64,000 bases of DNA, from assembly GCA_008360975.2 (NCBI GenBank), contig CM039185.1:2356001-2420000 (forward strand), written 5' to 3'. This DNA comes from Lichenostomus cassidix. Taxonomy: Eukaryota; Chordata; Aves; Passeriformes; Meliphagidae. Positions 24,361 through 35,072 of this stretch are shown one piece after another. A program made the position numbers and the translations under genes. The notes under the pieces were generated by a model. That model was not told the DNA's origin and made no database searches. It worked only from the letters and a program-made list of their open reading frames with translations. How positions within the stretch are numbered: position 1 is the stretch's first letter; each line of letters starts with the position of its first letter.

Positions 24361-24770
24361 TCTTTTATCACCACATGTCGCTGTAAAAAGCCCCTTTCCA
24401 AAATACGCTGCTATTATTTCGTGAACAGTAGATACGATGTAAAATCAGACCCTGAGAGTAATTACGAGGTTCAGGATAATGCTACTATTATTTCTGGTGC
24501 TCAGTTTCTGTATCTGGTGTCTAATGCATCTCAGAAGCTCATTATTAATCTTCAAAAAAATAATGTGTCTCTATCTAATTCACGAACTGTGAATACTAAA
24601 TACTCTCAGACTGTGTTTTGTTTGTTGTTGTTGTTTTTTGAAGAACTCCAAATTTTCAAAACATCTAGAGGGCTCCTAAGGAATAGCATAAAACAAATAC
24701 TTTGCATTTTGAAAATTAAAATTCTGGAAGAGGCTCTAAACCTAACACCAAACACTTATGCAACTTGAAT
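24361..24770 (+). other. AT-rich stretch with an unexpectedly long open frame
   Basis: Directly after the CR1 the plus strand stays open to 24768 in DNA of low GC, where stop codons should be frequent. The frame formally starts inside the CR1 at 24136. The translation is N, S and I/L-rich with a hydrophobic patch (VFCLLLLFF, near 24617). I recognise no family. It is either chance or a decayed exon or element; chance is favoured because the window offers many trials. Confidence 0.25.
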
Positions 24771-24934
24771 TTTAACCATCTTCACATCCTTAATCTTCAT
24801 CATGTTTAGTACATTACATTTCTTTGACAACTAATCAATCAAAGGCATCATACCTTCTGTAAAGCTGCCAATTTAGTGTCATTTTGCCCTCTCTCAACAA
24901 CGATTTATTTTCCACAGACACTTCCTTGTTTATT
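24771..24934. other. Unique AT-rich DNA
   Basis: No gene is supported. A minus-strand donor-like site (cagaag|gtatga) lies near 24850 and follows a short open frame, but there is no convincing acceptor. Confidence 0.35.
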
Positions 24935-25480
24935 TTATATATGTATAATTTATATAGATAAAAATATAGCGGAACGGAGAGGGAAATAAGAAAAGCGACG
25001 CAGCCAACACAATATTGCACTGCTCATGAGTGTCAAGAAGAAACCCATGGCTTTCCACGGATCCACAGCCCCTCGTCAGCACATCATCAGGGACATCCCC
25101 ACGAGTCGGTGTCCAACACGGGAAAGCAAGGAATTGGCTCCAAAAGGACTAGCAGCTCTGGAAAGAGGCCACGGAGGAGGCAGCAGCAGTGCTGAGCTCT
25201 CGTGAATGAGCAGAGGAGCAGTTTCCCGAGCTCTGGCAGAGCTCTGGCAGGAGGCGCTTGTGAAATGCAGTCTGCTGGTTGAGCTCCGCCAGGAGAGCGC
25301 TGCCGAAAATAAAACCCGAGCGCAGCGCTGTTTGTCCACGGCCTGACAGAAATGTCATCAGAGATAAAGGGAGAGCGGAAAGAGATCAGCGCTAAATACT
25401 AACAGAGGCAACGGCACGGAACTACTGGAGGAAATGGCAGCTCCAGATCGCAGCAAAGCTCCCCCCGAACAGGGGAGCCA
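24935..25480. promoter_or_regulatory. TATA-like AT block followed by a CpG-dense segment
   Basis: 24935-24970 holds several TATA-like words (ttatatatg, tttatataga, ataaaaata). Immediately downstream, 24969-25470 contains about 26 CpG in roughly 500 bp at only moderate GC, several times the density of most of the window. Low methylation or recent selection is implied. It could be an unannotated promoter, an enhancer or a non-coding exon. No protein frame is convincing; the 87-codon minus-strand frame at 25076-25339 has no domain. Confidence 0.35.
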
Positions 25481-26257
25481 ACATCAAGGGATGCCCACCA
25501 AGAGCAGATGTCTCCAGGGGAATTCTGCCGAGGCAAGGTAGATCCTTCTGTCAGGTTGTGCTCCTCCTAAAAGCACGGGGGTTTTCAAAAGGAGATTGAT
25601 TTCCTTAATGGGAACAACACCGCAGCCTAATTCCATTCTTTTCAAGGGAGCTGAATTTGAAAGGTCTGTTCAGGTGTGATGGCACCTTGGGGGGATGGGG
25701 GGAAAGGAGGTGAGGAATCAATTCTATACACCGCGGGGATTGAGGCCACTTAAAAAAAACAACAGAAACAATCAAATCTTCCACAACAATTCAAAGAACC
25801 ACCCCCTAAAGCATCTGATAGCCGCAAGAGCAGGTTGTCCTTGCAGCAGCACACCTGGCCCCATCCCTGTCCGCCCGCAGATCCTGCGAATCCACAGCTG
25901 CTTCCTACAAGGGTTCAGGCACTCCTGGAGCCCATTTTCCTCTAAACAAGCTCAGGGTGAGGAATGCAGAGCCAGGGCTTGCTCTGGGTGAGTGGCCTGG
26001 GGGAATGTGCGGGCCCACCATCCTTGCAGAGCCTTGGGAAGGGCAGGGAGCGCAGAAGAAAAGGCTGGAATAATGCCTGGAAGCAAGGGATGCCAACACT
26101 GGCTGGTAGTTGATATAAAGATATATCCAGCCTACAAGCCTCCCCCTCTGCGTTGAAGCAAACCCATCCCACACCATGGCAGCACTGCTCTCAACCAGCT
26201 CCAGGAAGAATCCAAGGATTTCAAAAGTGAGGCTGAATGACAGACTGGGAGGGGAGA
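25481..26257. other. Unique non-coding DNA
   Basis: Moderate-GC single-copy sequence. The minus-strand open frame across 25905-26549 depends on the pentanucleotide array and is not a gene. Confidence 0.45.
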
Positions 26258-26428
26258 GGGAAGGGAAGGGAAGGGAAGGGAAGGGAAGGGAAGGGAAGGG
26301 AAGGGAAGGGAAGGGAAGGGAAGGGAAGGGAAGGGAAGGGAAGGGAAGGGAAGGGAAGGGAAGGGAAGGGAAGGGAAGGGAAGGGAAGGGAAGGGAAGGG
26401 AAGGGAAGGGAAGGGAAGGGAAGGGAAG
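26258..26428. repeat. (GGGAA)n pentanucleotide array, pure
   Basis: About 171 bp, roughly 34 uninterrupted units on the plus strand. It has the same unit and orientation as the 15.7 kb array but no internal decay, which suggests a young or actively slipping locus. It carries the same quadruplex and triplex potential. Length in the real genome may differ because such arrays collapse in assembly. Confidence 0.97.
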
Positions 26429-28080
26429 CTCCCACCTGCGGGAAAGGCTTACAGCTGCTCTTCAACTCATTAGCAGAAATATGCACGGGAAGAGAATAAA
26501 ATTTGAAATTCAAGCACACAGATAGGGAGGGCAGCTGGGCACACAGCAACCTCCCAGCTCGTAGGATATTGATTTTAATGGCGATTCATAAATTTTACCA
26601 AAAATTCCCAGTCACTTTGGCAGTTCAGGCCTAGCTGGTGAGCAGTGCTATGAGATCTGGGTGGGCTGCATAGTGACCTTTCCACACCACATCAGTGCCC
26701 ATAATTTGCTGAACTAACAGTTCCTCCTGCTGCTTTTGAATACCTATCCAATGACTTTTGAGCTCCCCTTACAACCCACCCTAGAGTCGGCTCCAGTTCG
26801 TTGTGCTGAGCACAGAAAAGTGGAAACATTGCAAGCCCTCAAGATCAAAAGTTCTGCTCCCTTTTACACTTTACTGCACTGGCACTTAGAAAATAAAATG
26901 AAGTGGTCCAAAGTCCCAATAGGCCCTAAAAGGCCCACAGGTACCCCCATCTCATTTCCATATATTGTACCCAACACCTTGTGCTCAGAAATTCTTGCAG
27001 CTCCACTTCCTCTCTGTGAGACTTCAATAAAACAATTATCTCCATACACTGTAATTTCAGACATAAAACTTTGCACAAAAGCTCCAAAGGATGTATTTCT
27101 GTGCATCAGATACACAATAAAATAATGAAAAGCAGATTTCATTATTTTCCTCAGTTCTGATCATGTTTCAAGGGTTCTTGTGAACATCACAAACAGCAAC
27201 TCCTCTGCTCCACATGTCAACCCAACGAGACAACCTTGGCTGGGCAACTGTGCCTTGTCCTGCCTGTCCCACCTCAGGAAGGCTGGCCAAGCCTAGAGGG
27301 AACTGGTTTGAGCTGTCTATGGAAGGATCAGTGAGGAAAATCCCTGAGCTGGACATCACGGAAGGGAAGAGAAGCTCTCAGATATTAATCATCTAATAAA
27401 GAAATGCAGACATTTATCAGCTTGTACTTACCACCCTCTATCCTGTGAGGCTCAGGAAGGACCTTAATGTGGCATTTATTCCAAGGTGTAAGACAACACT
27501 GCTCTCATTTCCGAGGTCCTGGGCCACTGGGCTGGCAGGTGACATGTCCCCACAGCTGTTCCTCCTTCCTCTGATCCTAATGAATCTGTTTACTTCACTC
27601 CTGTGCACCTCCAGACAAAAATGGCCCTTTAGCTACTCTACATCTTATTTGTCCTTGCTTTTGCAATAAGCACTCACATCAATGAGTGTTTAAAACACTG
27701 CAAAATTCAAAAGAAACTCCCCTAGGTGGTCTATGCATACAAATAAGTATATATTTTGCTTTTTTCATAAAAAGACACCCTGCAGGTTTCAAGCTCCTCT
27801 CACTGCAAGAGATATTCTCAGGCAACAATGCTGATTTGGTGTAAGCTGATCCGTATCACTGAATCCTGCCTTTGTTTTTGGCAGTCCCCTCTCAAGGTGA
27901 CTAAATTAAAGTGGAAGTACAATTCCAGGCAACCCAACAAGGGGCAAGGCTGTTTTGCAAAATCTGAAAGGCTAAATAAGATGAAGCAGGACCTTCAAGA
28001 TAAAGAATTAGCTCATTAAAAAATAAAAAATTAAAAAAGCCACACCACTATCCATGATGCCCCGAGAATGTCACTGGTCA
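26429..28080. other. Unique non-coding DNA
   Basis: Mostly AT-moderate. The 129-codon plus frame at 26736-27125 and the 92-codon minus frame at 26864-27142 overlap and show no domains. A donor-like site on the minus strand near 27432 (gtg|gtaagtac) is isolated. 27680-28040 is AT-rich. No gene is supported. Confidence 0.4.
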
Positions 28081-28467
28081 TCACGGAATCAGAATCCCAG
28101 AATGGTTTGGGATGGAAAGGACCTTGAAGACCATCCCATTCCACCCTCCAGCCATGGGCAGGGACACCTTCCACTATCCCAGGTTGCTCCAAACCCCATC
28201 CAACCTGGCCTTGGACACTGCCAGGGATCCAGGGGCAGCCACAGCTTCTCTGGGCACCCTGTGCCAGGGCCTGAGCACCCTGAACAATTCCTTCCCCCAT
28301 ATCCCATCTATCCCTGCCCTCTGGCAGTGGGAAGCCATTCCCTGTGTCCTGTCCCTTCAGGCCCTTCTCCAAAGTCCCTGTCCAGCTTTCTTAGAGCCCC
28401 TTTAGGCACTGGAAGAGGCTCTGAGGTCTCCTCAAAGCCCTTCACTTCTCCAGACTGAACAACCCCA
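28081..28467 (-). mobile_element. CR1 LINE, 3' end fragment
   Basis: About 385 bp, antisense. It reads 'gaatcagaatcccagaatgg', 'tttgggatggaaaggacctt', 'catgggcagggacaccttcc', 'ccaacctggccttggacact', 'gtgccagggcctgagcaccc', 'agagcccctttaggcactgg' and 'ctccagactgaacaacccca'. The terminus is well preserved. The 5' side is truncated inside the 3' region. Confidence 0.95.
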
Positions 28468-30278
28468 TATGGGAACTGGGAAAATTACCTCAGCCAGGTA
28501 AAACCAACACCAAATCTCCTGACTCAGAACCCCTCACACTTATGGGCAGAGCTATGGGCAGAGCATCAGCTGCTTCCTCAGTGCACCTGATTTACATGAA
28601 CACAACTGGTTCAGCTCAGTTCAAGCAATTCAGCCCAAAACATGGCTTGTCACTAACCCCAGCACCTCCCAAACCATTATGCACAGCACATATAAAGAGA
28701 CAAATGGAGAAGATATCTAAGCTCCTTTCAAGTGTGTGAGCCTGAAATTGCTAAGAAAAAATATTTGCTGTCTGCACCTGTGTGAAATTGAGCTCAGGGC
28801 TGTAAGTGCTCTCAGCACCGTGCACGCTGTGGCACCAATACACTAATCACCCAAGGGTTCAGCAGCCTCGTTAAAATGCATCAGCAAGGAGCACATTTCC
28901 TCATCTAACAGACTCCAAAGATGAGCTGATGCACCCTCCCTTCCCAGCAAAAGCAGCCCTGTCAATCTGGGGAGCTGTGTGCACCCTGAGCTATGTCAGG
29001 CACTGAGCCCATGCCCCGGGTGAGCAGTGCCACAGGTGGGTGGGTGTGGTGCTGCTGCTCCAGAGGTGCTACAGCGTGTTCTCAGCTCCTGCATGGAGTA
29101 AATCACCTCAGACAGAGCTGTTCTTCACGTCCATCAAGCCTGTCCTTGGCACTCCAGCTCACCACACACGAGCTGCTCAGTCTGTCTGAAAACCACCTCC
29201 TTCAAACCACGTGGCGAGTGAGCCACTCCAAGGTAGCCCTGGCAAGTCACTGCTGGATCTCCACAGCACACTCAGCCCAGCAGGAGACCTGGAAGGTAAA
29301 ATCTCCAGGTCTGGCATCTGTTCTTCCTGCCAAGCGTGATTGCTCGGGTGGGAGCTGCCTGACCCTGTGCAGCCCAGCCTCACGCCTTGGCAGTCACCCT
29401 CCTCACCTGCAGCCCTGATGGAGCTGGAGGGTGAAACCACAGCCCAGCCCGGCTGGAATGCAGGCAGTGAACACTGACAAGGGCAGAGCAGGGACCCTGC
29501 AGGCTCACAAAGCTCAGGGAGAGCCCGGACAGGTGCTGCTGCCAGCACTGCCGAGCTCACCAAACACACTCAGGGCCAGACTGCTGCACACTGAAATAGC
29601 TGCTGCATGAAAGGCACAGCCAGCTCTGCATATTCAAGATCAGAGTGGAGATAGATGATGAGATTCTGTGCTACGCACAAAAGCCAAAAATCACCAGTGC
29701 ATTTACAGTTCAATATTCGCCTAATCCCATCTTTATTTCTGGTGCATAAATGAAGCTCATTACAAATTATTTTCTTCAGAAAGCTACCAGCAACCCCAAA
29801 TAATTTATGAATGTGCTGTTTGCATTTATACATCCTTGACACCCACAGCAAACATCAAAACAAGGAATTCAGTCAGTCACATTGGTTGTAATACATGATT
29901 CCTTTTTTCTCCGTGGATTCTGTCACAGCTACACCCAGCAAGCTCCTCCAGCAACATCTTTTATGTTATTAGGTGTTCATACCCACAGGTACACATGGCC
30001 ACTTTGTGGGGACTCATCCTCAGCCCACCTCGCTTTCCTGCACAAGCAAAGGCATTTGGTGACAACACACATACACCTATTGAATAATCATTGGTGCAAA
30101 ACAAACAGCAAAATGTTCTGACCCTGCTCTCCGTGTTGCTTCCCTCCTCACTCTCCCACCACCTGCAGTAAACAGTGTGGTTCTGACGTGCACAGACACA
30201 CCAGGGGTGGCAGTGAGCGCTGTCGGTGCAGGAATCACACAGCACCACAGCCTGTCCTGCCCAGACAGACCTGCAGCC
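28468..30278. other. Unique non-coding DNA, GC-rich second half
   Basis: 28470-28980 is moderate. 28980-29580 is GC-rich and CpG-poor, with long overlapping frames on both strands (28993-29418 plus; 29177-29569 minus) that have no domains. 29600-30170 is more AT-rich. No gene is supported. Confidence 0.4.
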
Positions 30279-30378
30279 CCTGCCAGCCCACGACAAGCTG
30301 GGACAGAATGCTACAGTGACCTGGAACACCTGCCAGCCCACCCAGAGCTGGCACAGGACAACAGCCAGACCTGGAACA
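30279..30378. repeat. Diverged 50-bp tandem duplication
   Basis: Two head-to-tail 50-bp units, each starting 'cctgccagccca' and ending 'gacctggaaca'. They are about 70% identical by eye over their length. This is a small, old minisatellite-like duplication in GC-rich DNA. Confidence 0.7.
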
Positions 30379-31041
30379 GCCCAGGCAGGGCAGGTACAGG
30401 ATGCTGCCACCCCACCTGCCTGCCGGGTAACTCCCTCCCAGCGCCCAGCAGACAAAGCTGACAGAGCAGGACTTGCTTTGCTTTCAGCATTTCCTTCCTT
30501 GAGCACTTCAGGGGGATACAGACCTCAACAAACAAATTCAGAGACAGAATTCCCCTGTTTTTAAATTACTGTAAGACCACACACACACACACACACACCC
30601 ATGAACACATCAATACCCAGAGCAAGGACAGGATGAGCACTGCCAGAGGTGCAGGGGCAGCACAGCTGGCCCAGGGACAGAGGTGGCACATGGCCAGGGG
30701 GCTGTGGGCACTCCCAGGGAAGCGCCTGGAGCAGCCTGGGTGGCTCTGCCACAGCTAGTGCCCACCAGGAAGGTGGCTGTGCTCAGCCCCCCAAGCCTCT
30801 CCAGCCACTGACCCTTAGCACAGAACACAACAAGGTATTAAACAGCAAAGCCGTGGCTGGAGAGAGCTGAGCAGAGCCAGGAGATGCTGGGGAGGAGGAA
30901 GGGATGCCAGAGAAGCCCCCCCACCTCCCTCCCTCGGGGCTGTGCTGCAGGAGAGACCCTGCAGGGGTCCCCAGGAGAGGAGGGGGCTCAGATCAAGGTG
31001 CCAGTGGGGAGATTCCAGCCCCACTGCCTTTGGCCCCTACA
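30379..31041. other. GC-rich non-coding DNA with a CA microsatellite
   Basis: GC-rich, CpG-poor sequence. Many overlapping short frames on both strands reflect composition. It holds the (AC)n run listed separately. No gene is supported. Confidence 0.4.
30579..30598. repeat. (AC)10 microsatellite
   Basis: Perfect AC dinucleotide run of ten units. Confidence 0.95.
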
Positions 31042-31156
31042 GCCAGGCCGGACAGGGCTTGGGGCAGCCTGGTCCCGTGGGTGGTGTCCCATGCCAAGGG
31101 GTGGATGAGATGAGCTTTAAGGTCCCTTCCAGCCCCAAGCAGTCTGGATTCCATGA
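31042..31156 (+). mobile_element. CR1 LINE, short 3' end fragment
   Basis: About 115 bp, sense: 'gccaggccggacagggcttg', 'ggcagcctggtcccgtgggt', 'gatgagatgagctttaaggt', 'cccttccagccccaagcagt', then a degraded 'ggattccatgac' tail. It is strongly 5'-truncated. Confidence 0.9.
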
Positions 31157-31579
31157 CGACTTCCCAGCCTAAGAGCCCCCACAGCTCTCACACAGGCAGA
31201 ACCCACATCTCCTGTGTCCCCAGCACACCCACACGTTGGGATCTGCAGGATGTGATCTGACCACCTCAGAGAAAGCCACAACTCCCTTTCTTCCTCAGGG
31301 CTTTGTGTTTGCAAGAGCCAGACACAAAGAGGGACTCTTATTATCAGCTCTGCACTGAACACACACACACACAGAGTCCTCCTGATTGCACACACCAGGT
31401 CAAATCAAGCATCAGGAATTTTCTTCAAACGTTGTATTAACCTCACTCCACCAACCAATAGCTCTTTTCCTTCTAAGTACTTGAACACTGGTTATTTTAT
31501 ACAAAATTCAATGTTTGGTCTGTGTAGCATGGCAATTTAGGGGGGAAAAAAGAAAAAAAGAAAAAAAAAGAGCGGATAC
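31157..31579. other. Non-coding DNA with AC and A-rich tracts
   Basis: Contains (AC)7 at 31359-31373 and an A-rich tract with scattered G at 31545-31570. The rest is unique. It marks the switch from the GC-rich block to the long AT-rich block that follows. Confidence 0.5.
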
Positions 31580-32260
31580 GACATTTAAAACATTTGGAAA
31601 TACAATTAATCAAATACAACTTCACAAATAAGCAGTCCCCTCTGCCCCAAAATAATAAAAAAAAGAAAAACTAGAGCGCAAATTTAGGAACTGAGAATGA
31701 AGCTTGGAAATTTGCCACTAATGGAGAAGAGCAGATATGGCTGATGAAATAACCCCACCGTTTCTGTGTATAATCATTATTTTCAGTTTGGCCTCCCTAA
31801 ATTAAATCGGTTTTAATCTTTCCTGCTAAACTGGCACGACGTTGACTCCAGCTTTTGGGTGTCCATTTGTTCTACCACATGACATCACGAGATGCCTGCC
31901 AATAACAGAGAGATGCCTAAAAGCCTTGAAATTCTTGGCTTTGGGACTCCAGGTTTTCTGAGAACTGTTAATTTACTTTGGCTTAAATCCTAGATTTTGG
32001 CTCCACTTGAGAAAAGTATTTCTCACACAGTAATTAAACTTGTAGTGGACAACACTGAAGCAATAGGGGACGAGCTGCAAAGACAGGATGTTGTCTAGGC
32101 ACGTTTTTCTGAGCTTTCTCTTCTTGTAGCCACGAGAAGAAAGCACTGAAGGACCAGTAGCAAAATTTGAGTTCTAATTAGAGGAATTAAGGAAGAAGAA
32201 ATGGCATTTGTTAGACAAAACTTTATATGTAATTACAAAATTAGAGAAAGCCAAGCTGTC
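31580..32260. promoter_or_regulatory. Candidate conserved non-coding element
   Basis: About 680 bp of AT-rich, repeat-free sequence with strong motif texture: 'gtataatcattattttcag' near 31769, 'taaattaaatcggttttaat' near 31798, 'gttaatttactttgg' near 31967 and 'gtaattaaacttg' near 32030. No frame is conserved. It resembles known vertebrate enhancer sequence in composition, but function is inferred. Confidence 0.3.
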
Positions 32261-33559
32261 AATTAGAAAACAAACTCAGACCATGGAAAATTGAGAACAA
32301 GGAACAGCAGCAGCCAAATTACCTTTCCCAAAGGAACATTTCTTGGGGTCTGAGCAGCATCCTTGTGCTGGTGCACAGCAGAAGCCTCACCTCTCCCACC
32401 TGCATGGGGATTCTCCTTGAAAACACAGTAAAGCCAGGGGGGAGCACAAGGACAGTGCCTTGACCCTCAAATCCATCCAGGACAGAAGCCCTTGGCTGCT
32501 CCTTACCAGGAATTTGGCTGTATTTCCCTGCACTGTTCGTGGAGCAGGAGGACAGAAATGGCACAAGACTGCAAGTTCAAATACATTACAAAATAGTCTG
32601 CAAAAATAGCTGGGCCTTGTAAGAAATATCCTTCTCCATGGAAACCACCAGACGCTCCGAATTCTGGCAGACTAGAGAAAACGGGTTTGTATTATTAAAG
32701 GAAATGTCTCTGTGTTTGGGCTTTTGTAATTCTAACCTGCAGCAAGAGAGGAGCAATTGCTGGTGTCCAGCACAGGTCAGCTGAACTTCCCACAGCCTTC
32801 CCTCTCCTCGGCCAGGGATGTGAAATTCCCAAGGGACAGCAGGATGGGCGGAGGGGTTTGCTTTGCAGGTCTCTGCAGTGCTTTAATTACAGATACAGCA
32901 TGGAAAGAAACGAGGGAAGGAAAAGACCCCCTGGGGTTTTAAAACACCTGTCCACACAAATAAGACACCTCCACGTATTTTTGTGTGGAACGAGGCACAG
33001 CAATGCTCCTGTAGCTCATTAATAAATGCAATGTATATGTTTCAGCATCTGTGTATTGCAAACCTCTCACACTCAAGCAAGTGCAAGATAAGCCATTACT
33101 ATTCTCTCCCTCACCCAAAACAGTTTCCACTTTGAATGCCAGGTGGGGAACTATAGATTAATTAACTCCCAACTGGCACTGATGGGATAATTACAGTCTC
33201 CTGTCTCTGGATTTCACTATTTCCAGCTGAACTCCCACACCAAAAAGCAAATCCTAACCATGAACCTCCACTTCTCCGCTGATTCCCAACAGGGCACTGA
33301 CCCCTTACCTGTGGAGGCTGGGATTCACAATTCAGAAGAACTTAATAGAATATTTTTAAAGAAATAAAAGTGCTGCAGCCTCAAAACATGAAAGGGCTGG
33401 GCTACAAAGGAGCACTCATATAGAGAGCAATTATATTTTTGATATCTAATGGTTCTGCCTCAGGAAGCAAGAGCTGGCTAGCATCAAACTGTATAAAAGA
33501 AAGGATTATGGGCTCATGAAAAAAGAATGCCATTTTGATTTAAAACCCAGCAAAGCATA
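32261..33559. other. Unique non-coding DNA
   Basis: Alternating moderate and AT-rich sequence. A strong minus-strand donor-like site (cacag|gtaaggg) lies near 33306, but the sequence before it has no identifiable exon. No repeats. Confidence 0.4.
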
Positions 33560-33980
33560 GTGCAGATTTGTTATTTTAACTCACAGTGCTTAATTCCTAT
33601 AACAAGCCTGAATGCCATTAAGGACGGAAAATACACGAAATACTTGTGGTACAAGACATTAAAAGTAACCTCAGTTCCCATCAATGGCTCTGAACACGCC
33701 ATTCTCTGCTTCCTGGAGCCGCTCTGCACCTGCACAATACATCTGGGCTCCACGAGGCTGCGGCAGGAAAAATTAAACCCAAAAATATTCAAACTCATTT
33801 CCGAGAAGCAGCTTCTCCCCGGCATTTCCCAGGTCATGGTAACTCCCAGGCAAAGGAGCCCAAAGCCTGCTCCTGACTCCCCAAGCAGCACCAAAAGCAG
33901 CTCCCACCTGGTTTTTGTGATTTCATCCAGGGCCACAGGTACCACAGGCGAGTTTTTAAAAGAAATTCGCAGCATTTAAT
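33560..33980. other. Segment open on both strands for about 400 bp
   Basis: The plus strand is open for 139 codons (33560-33979) and the minus strand for 134 codons (33571-33975). Overlapping open frames on opposite strands often mean that neither is real. Neither translation carries a domain I recognise, and there are no clear splice sites. Confidence 0.25.
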
Positions 33981-34745
33981 CCCCAGCACCAGCAATCATC
34001 ATCATGGGCGCAATACAGAATTTGCACAAAAAGAAAAAGATTTAGTTCTTCCTCAATTCATGAAATTAAAGGATAATCCCCAATTATTCAGAATACTTTT
34101 GTAGTCTGGTATCTCAATTTGCCTTTTACTTTTATAGTGGGGTTTTGGGTGGTTTTGTTGTGGGTTTCTTTTGAAGTCACTTGTGTCCAGAGAATTTCAA
34201 AATTATGCAAAACTGGTTGCTGCTGTTTTAAAGAAATGGGTGTGTTCAGTGTGCCTTGTTTCATAAAGCAGTATGCAATATGAGCAAATAAATATATATA
34301 AATATATTCTTGCTTCATTAGTCCATTTAAAAAAATAAAAAACAAACAACCAAACCCCAAAATTAATTCTAAAAAGCAGACATGGACATGATTTCTGCAG
34401 CACCTGCACCATCATCACAACAAATGTGACACAACCATCACCCCAAACCGTGTTTGAAACTTCCCATTTTTGTTCAGTAACCTGTAGATAAAGACATTGC
34501 TAGATAAATAAATACACTGTAATGGTTAACAAGGCACCTTTGACAAGATTGATAATCCATTTATACAAGTTCCTCTGCGTGTCCAAAAACCCAATCCCAT
34601 AACGTGCGCCTGTTCTTGTTCAGCAAGGAGAAGGATCACCTCCTGTCACACCCCATCTATCCCAACCCACTCCATTCCCCTCAAAAATGCCATCTTCATC
34701 TGTCCCCTCACAGGCTTTCAGAAAGGCCCATCTCCTCCACATTTA
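33981..34745. other. AT-rich unique non-coding DNA
   Basis: Low-GC sequence with T-rich and TATA-like words (aaataaatatatataaatat near 34287). No gene or repeat family. Possible regulatory DNA, but with less motif structure than the neighbouring candidates. Confidence 0.35.
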
Positions 34746-35072
34746 ATGAAAGCTGTGCAACAAAGTCATGAAGATTTCTGTGAAGAACTGGGAATGGCGT
34801 CAGTGAAGGAGCAAGAAGTGTTCTGGCGAGAGCTCGAACACGAAATGCTGCTCACTTTCTGCTCTGCAATGACAGCTGGATTTCCTCTGCTGACATCTCC
34901 TGCCAACAATCTCCGTGGCCATCACTTTCCTATAAACCTTCCCAAAAAAACAGTCCCTGAAACTTTACACCAAACAATCCCTAGGGATGAAACAAGGGAA
35001 TGTCAAGTTATTATGTCAAAAGATGAAATTAAGTCATCAGAGAAACAAGTGATCCAAAAGCCATCTAAGTAA
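34746..35072 (+). other. 108-codon open frame behind an acceptor-like site
   Basis: An acceptor-like tract (tctgtcccctcacag) lies about 35 bp upstream, and the frame remains open to 35072, ending beside 'ctaagtaact', a weak donor-like word. The translation is E, K and Q-rich with mixed hydrophobics and looks more protein-like than most frames in the window, but I recognise no family. It could be a non-coding RNA exon or chance. Confidence 0.2.

Noticed and set aside
23883..24386. 167-codon plus-strand frame ending in the CR1
   Set aside because: Its last third is antisense CR1, and the first part shows no domain or splice structure.
25905..26549. 214-codon minus-strand open frame
   Set aside because: Runs through the second (GGGAA)n array as a PSLPF-type repeat. 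The flanks have no recognisable protein.
29961..30506. 181-codon minus-strand open frame
   Set aside because: Crosses the 50-bp duplication in GC-rich CpG-poor DNA. Cys/Trp-rich translation without a domain.
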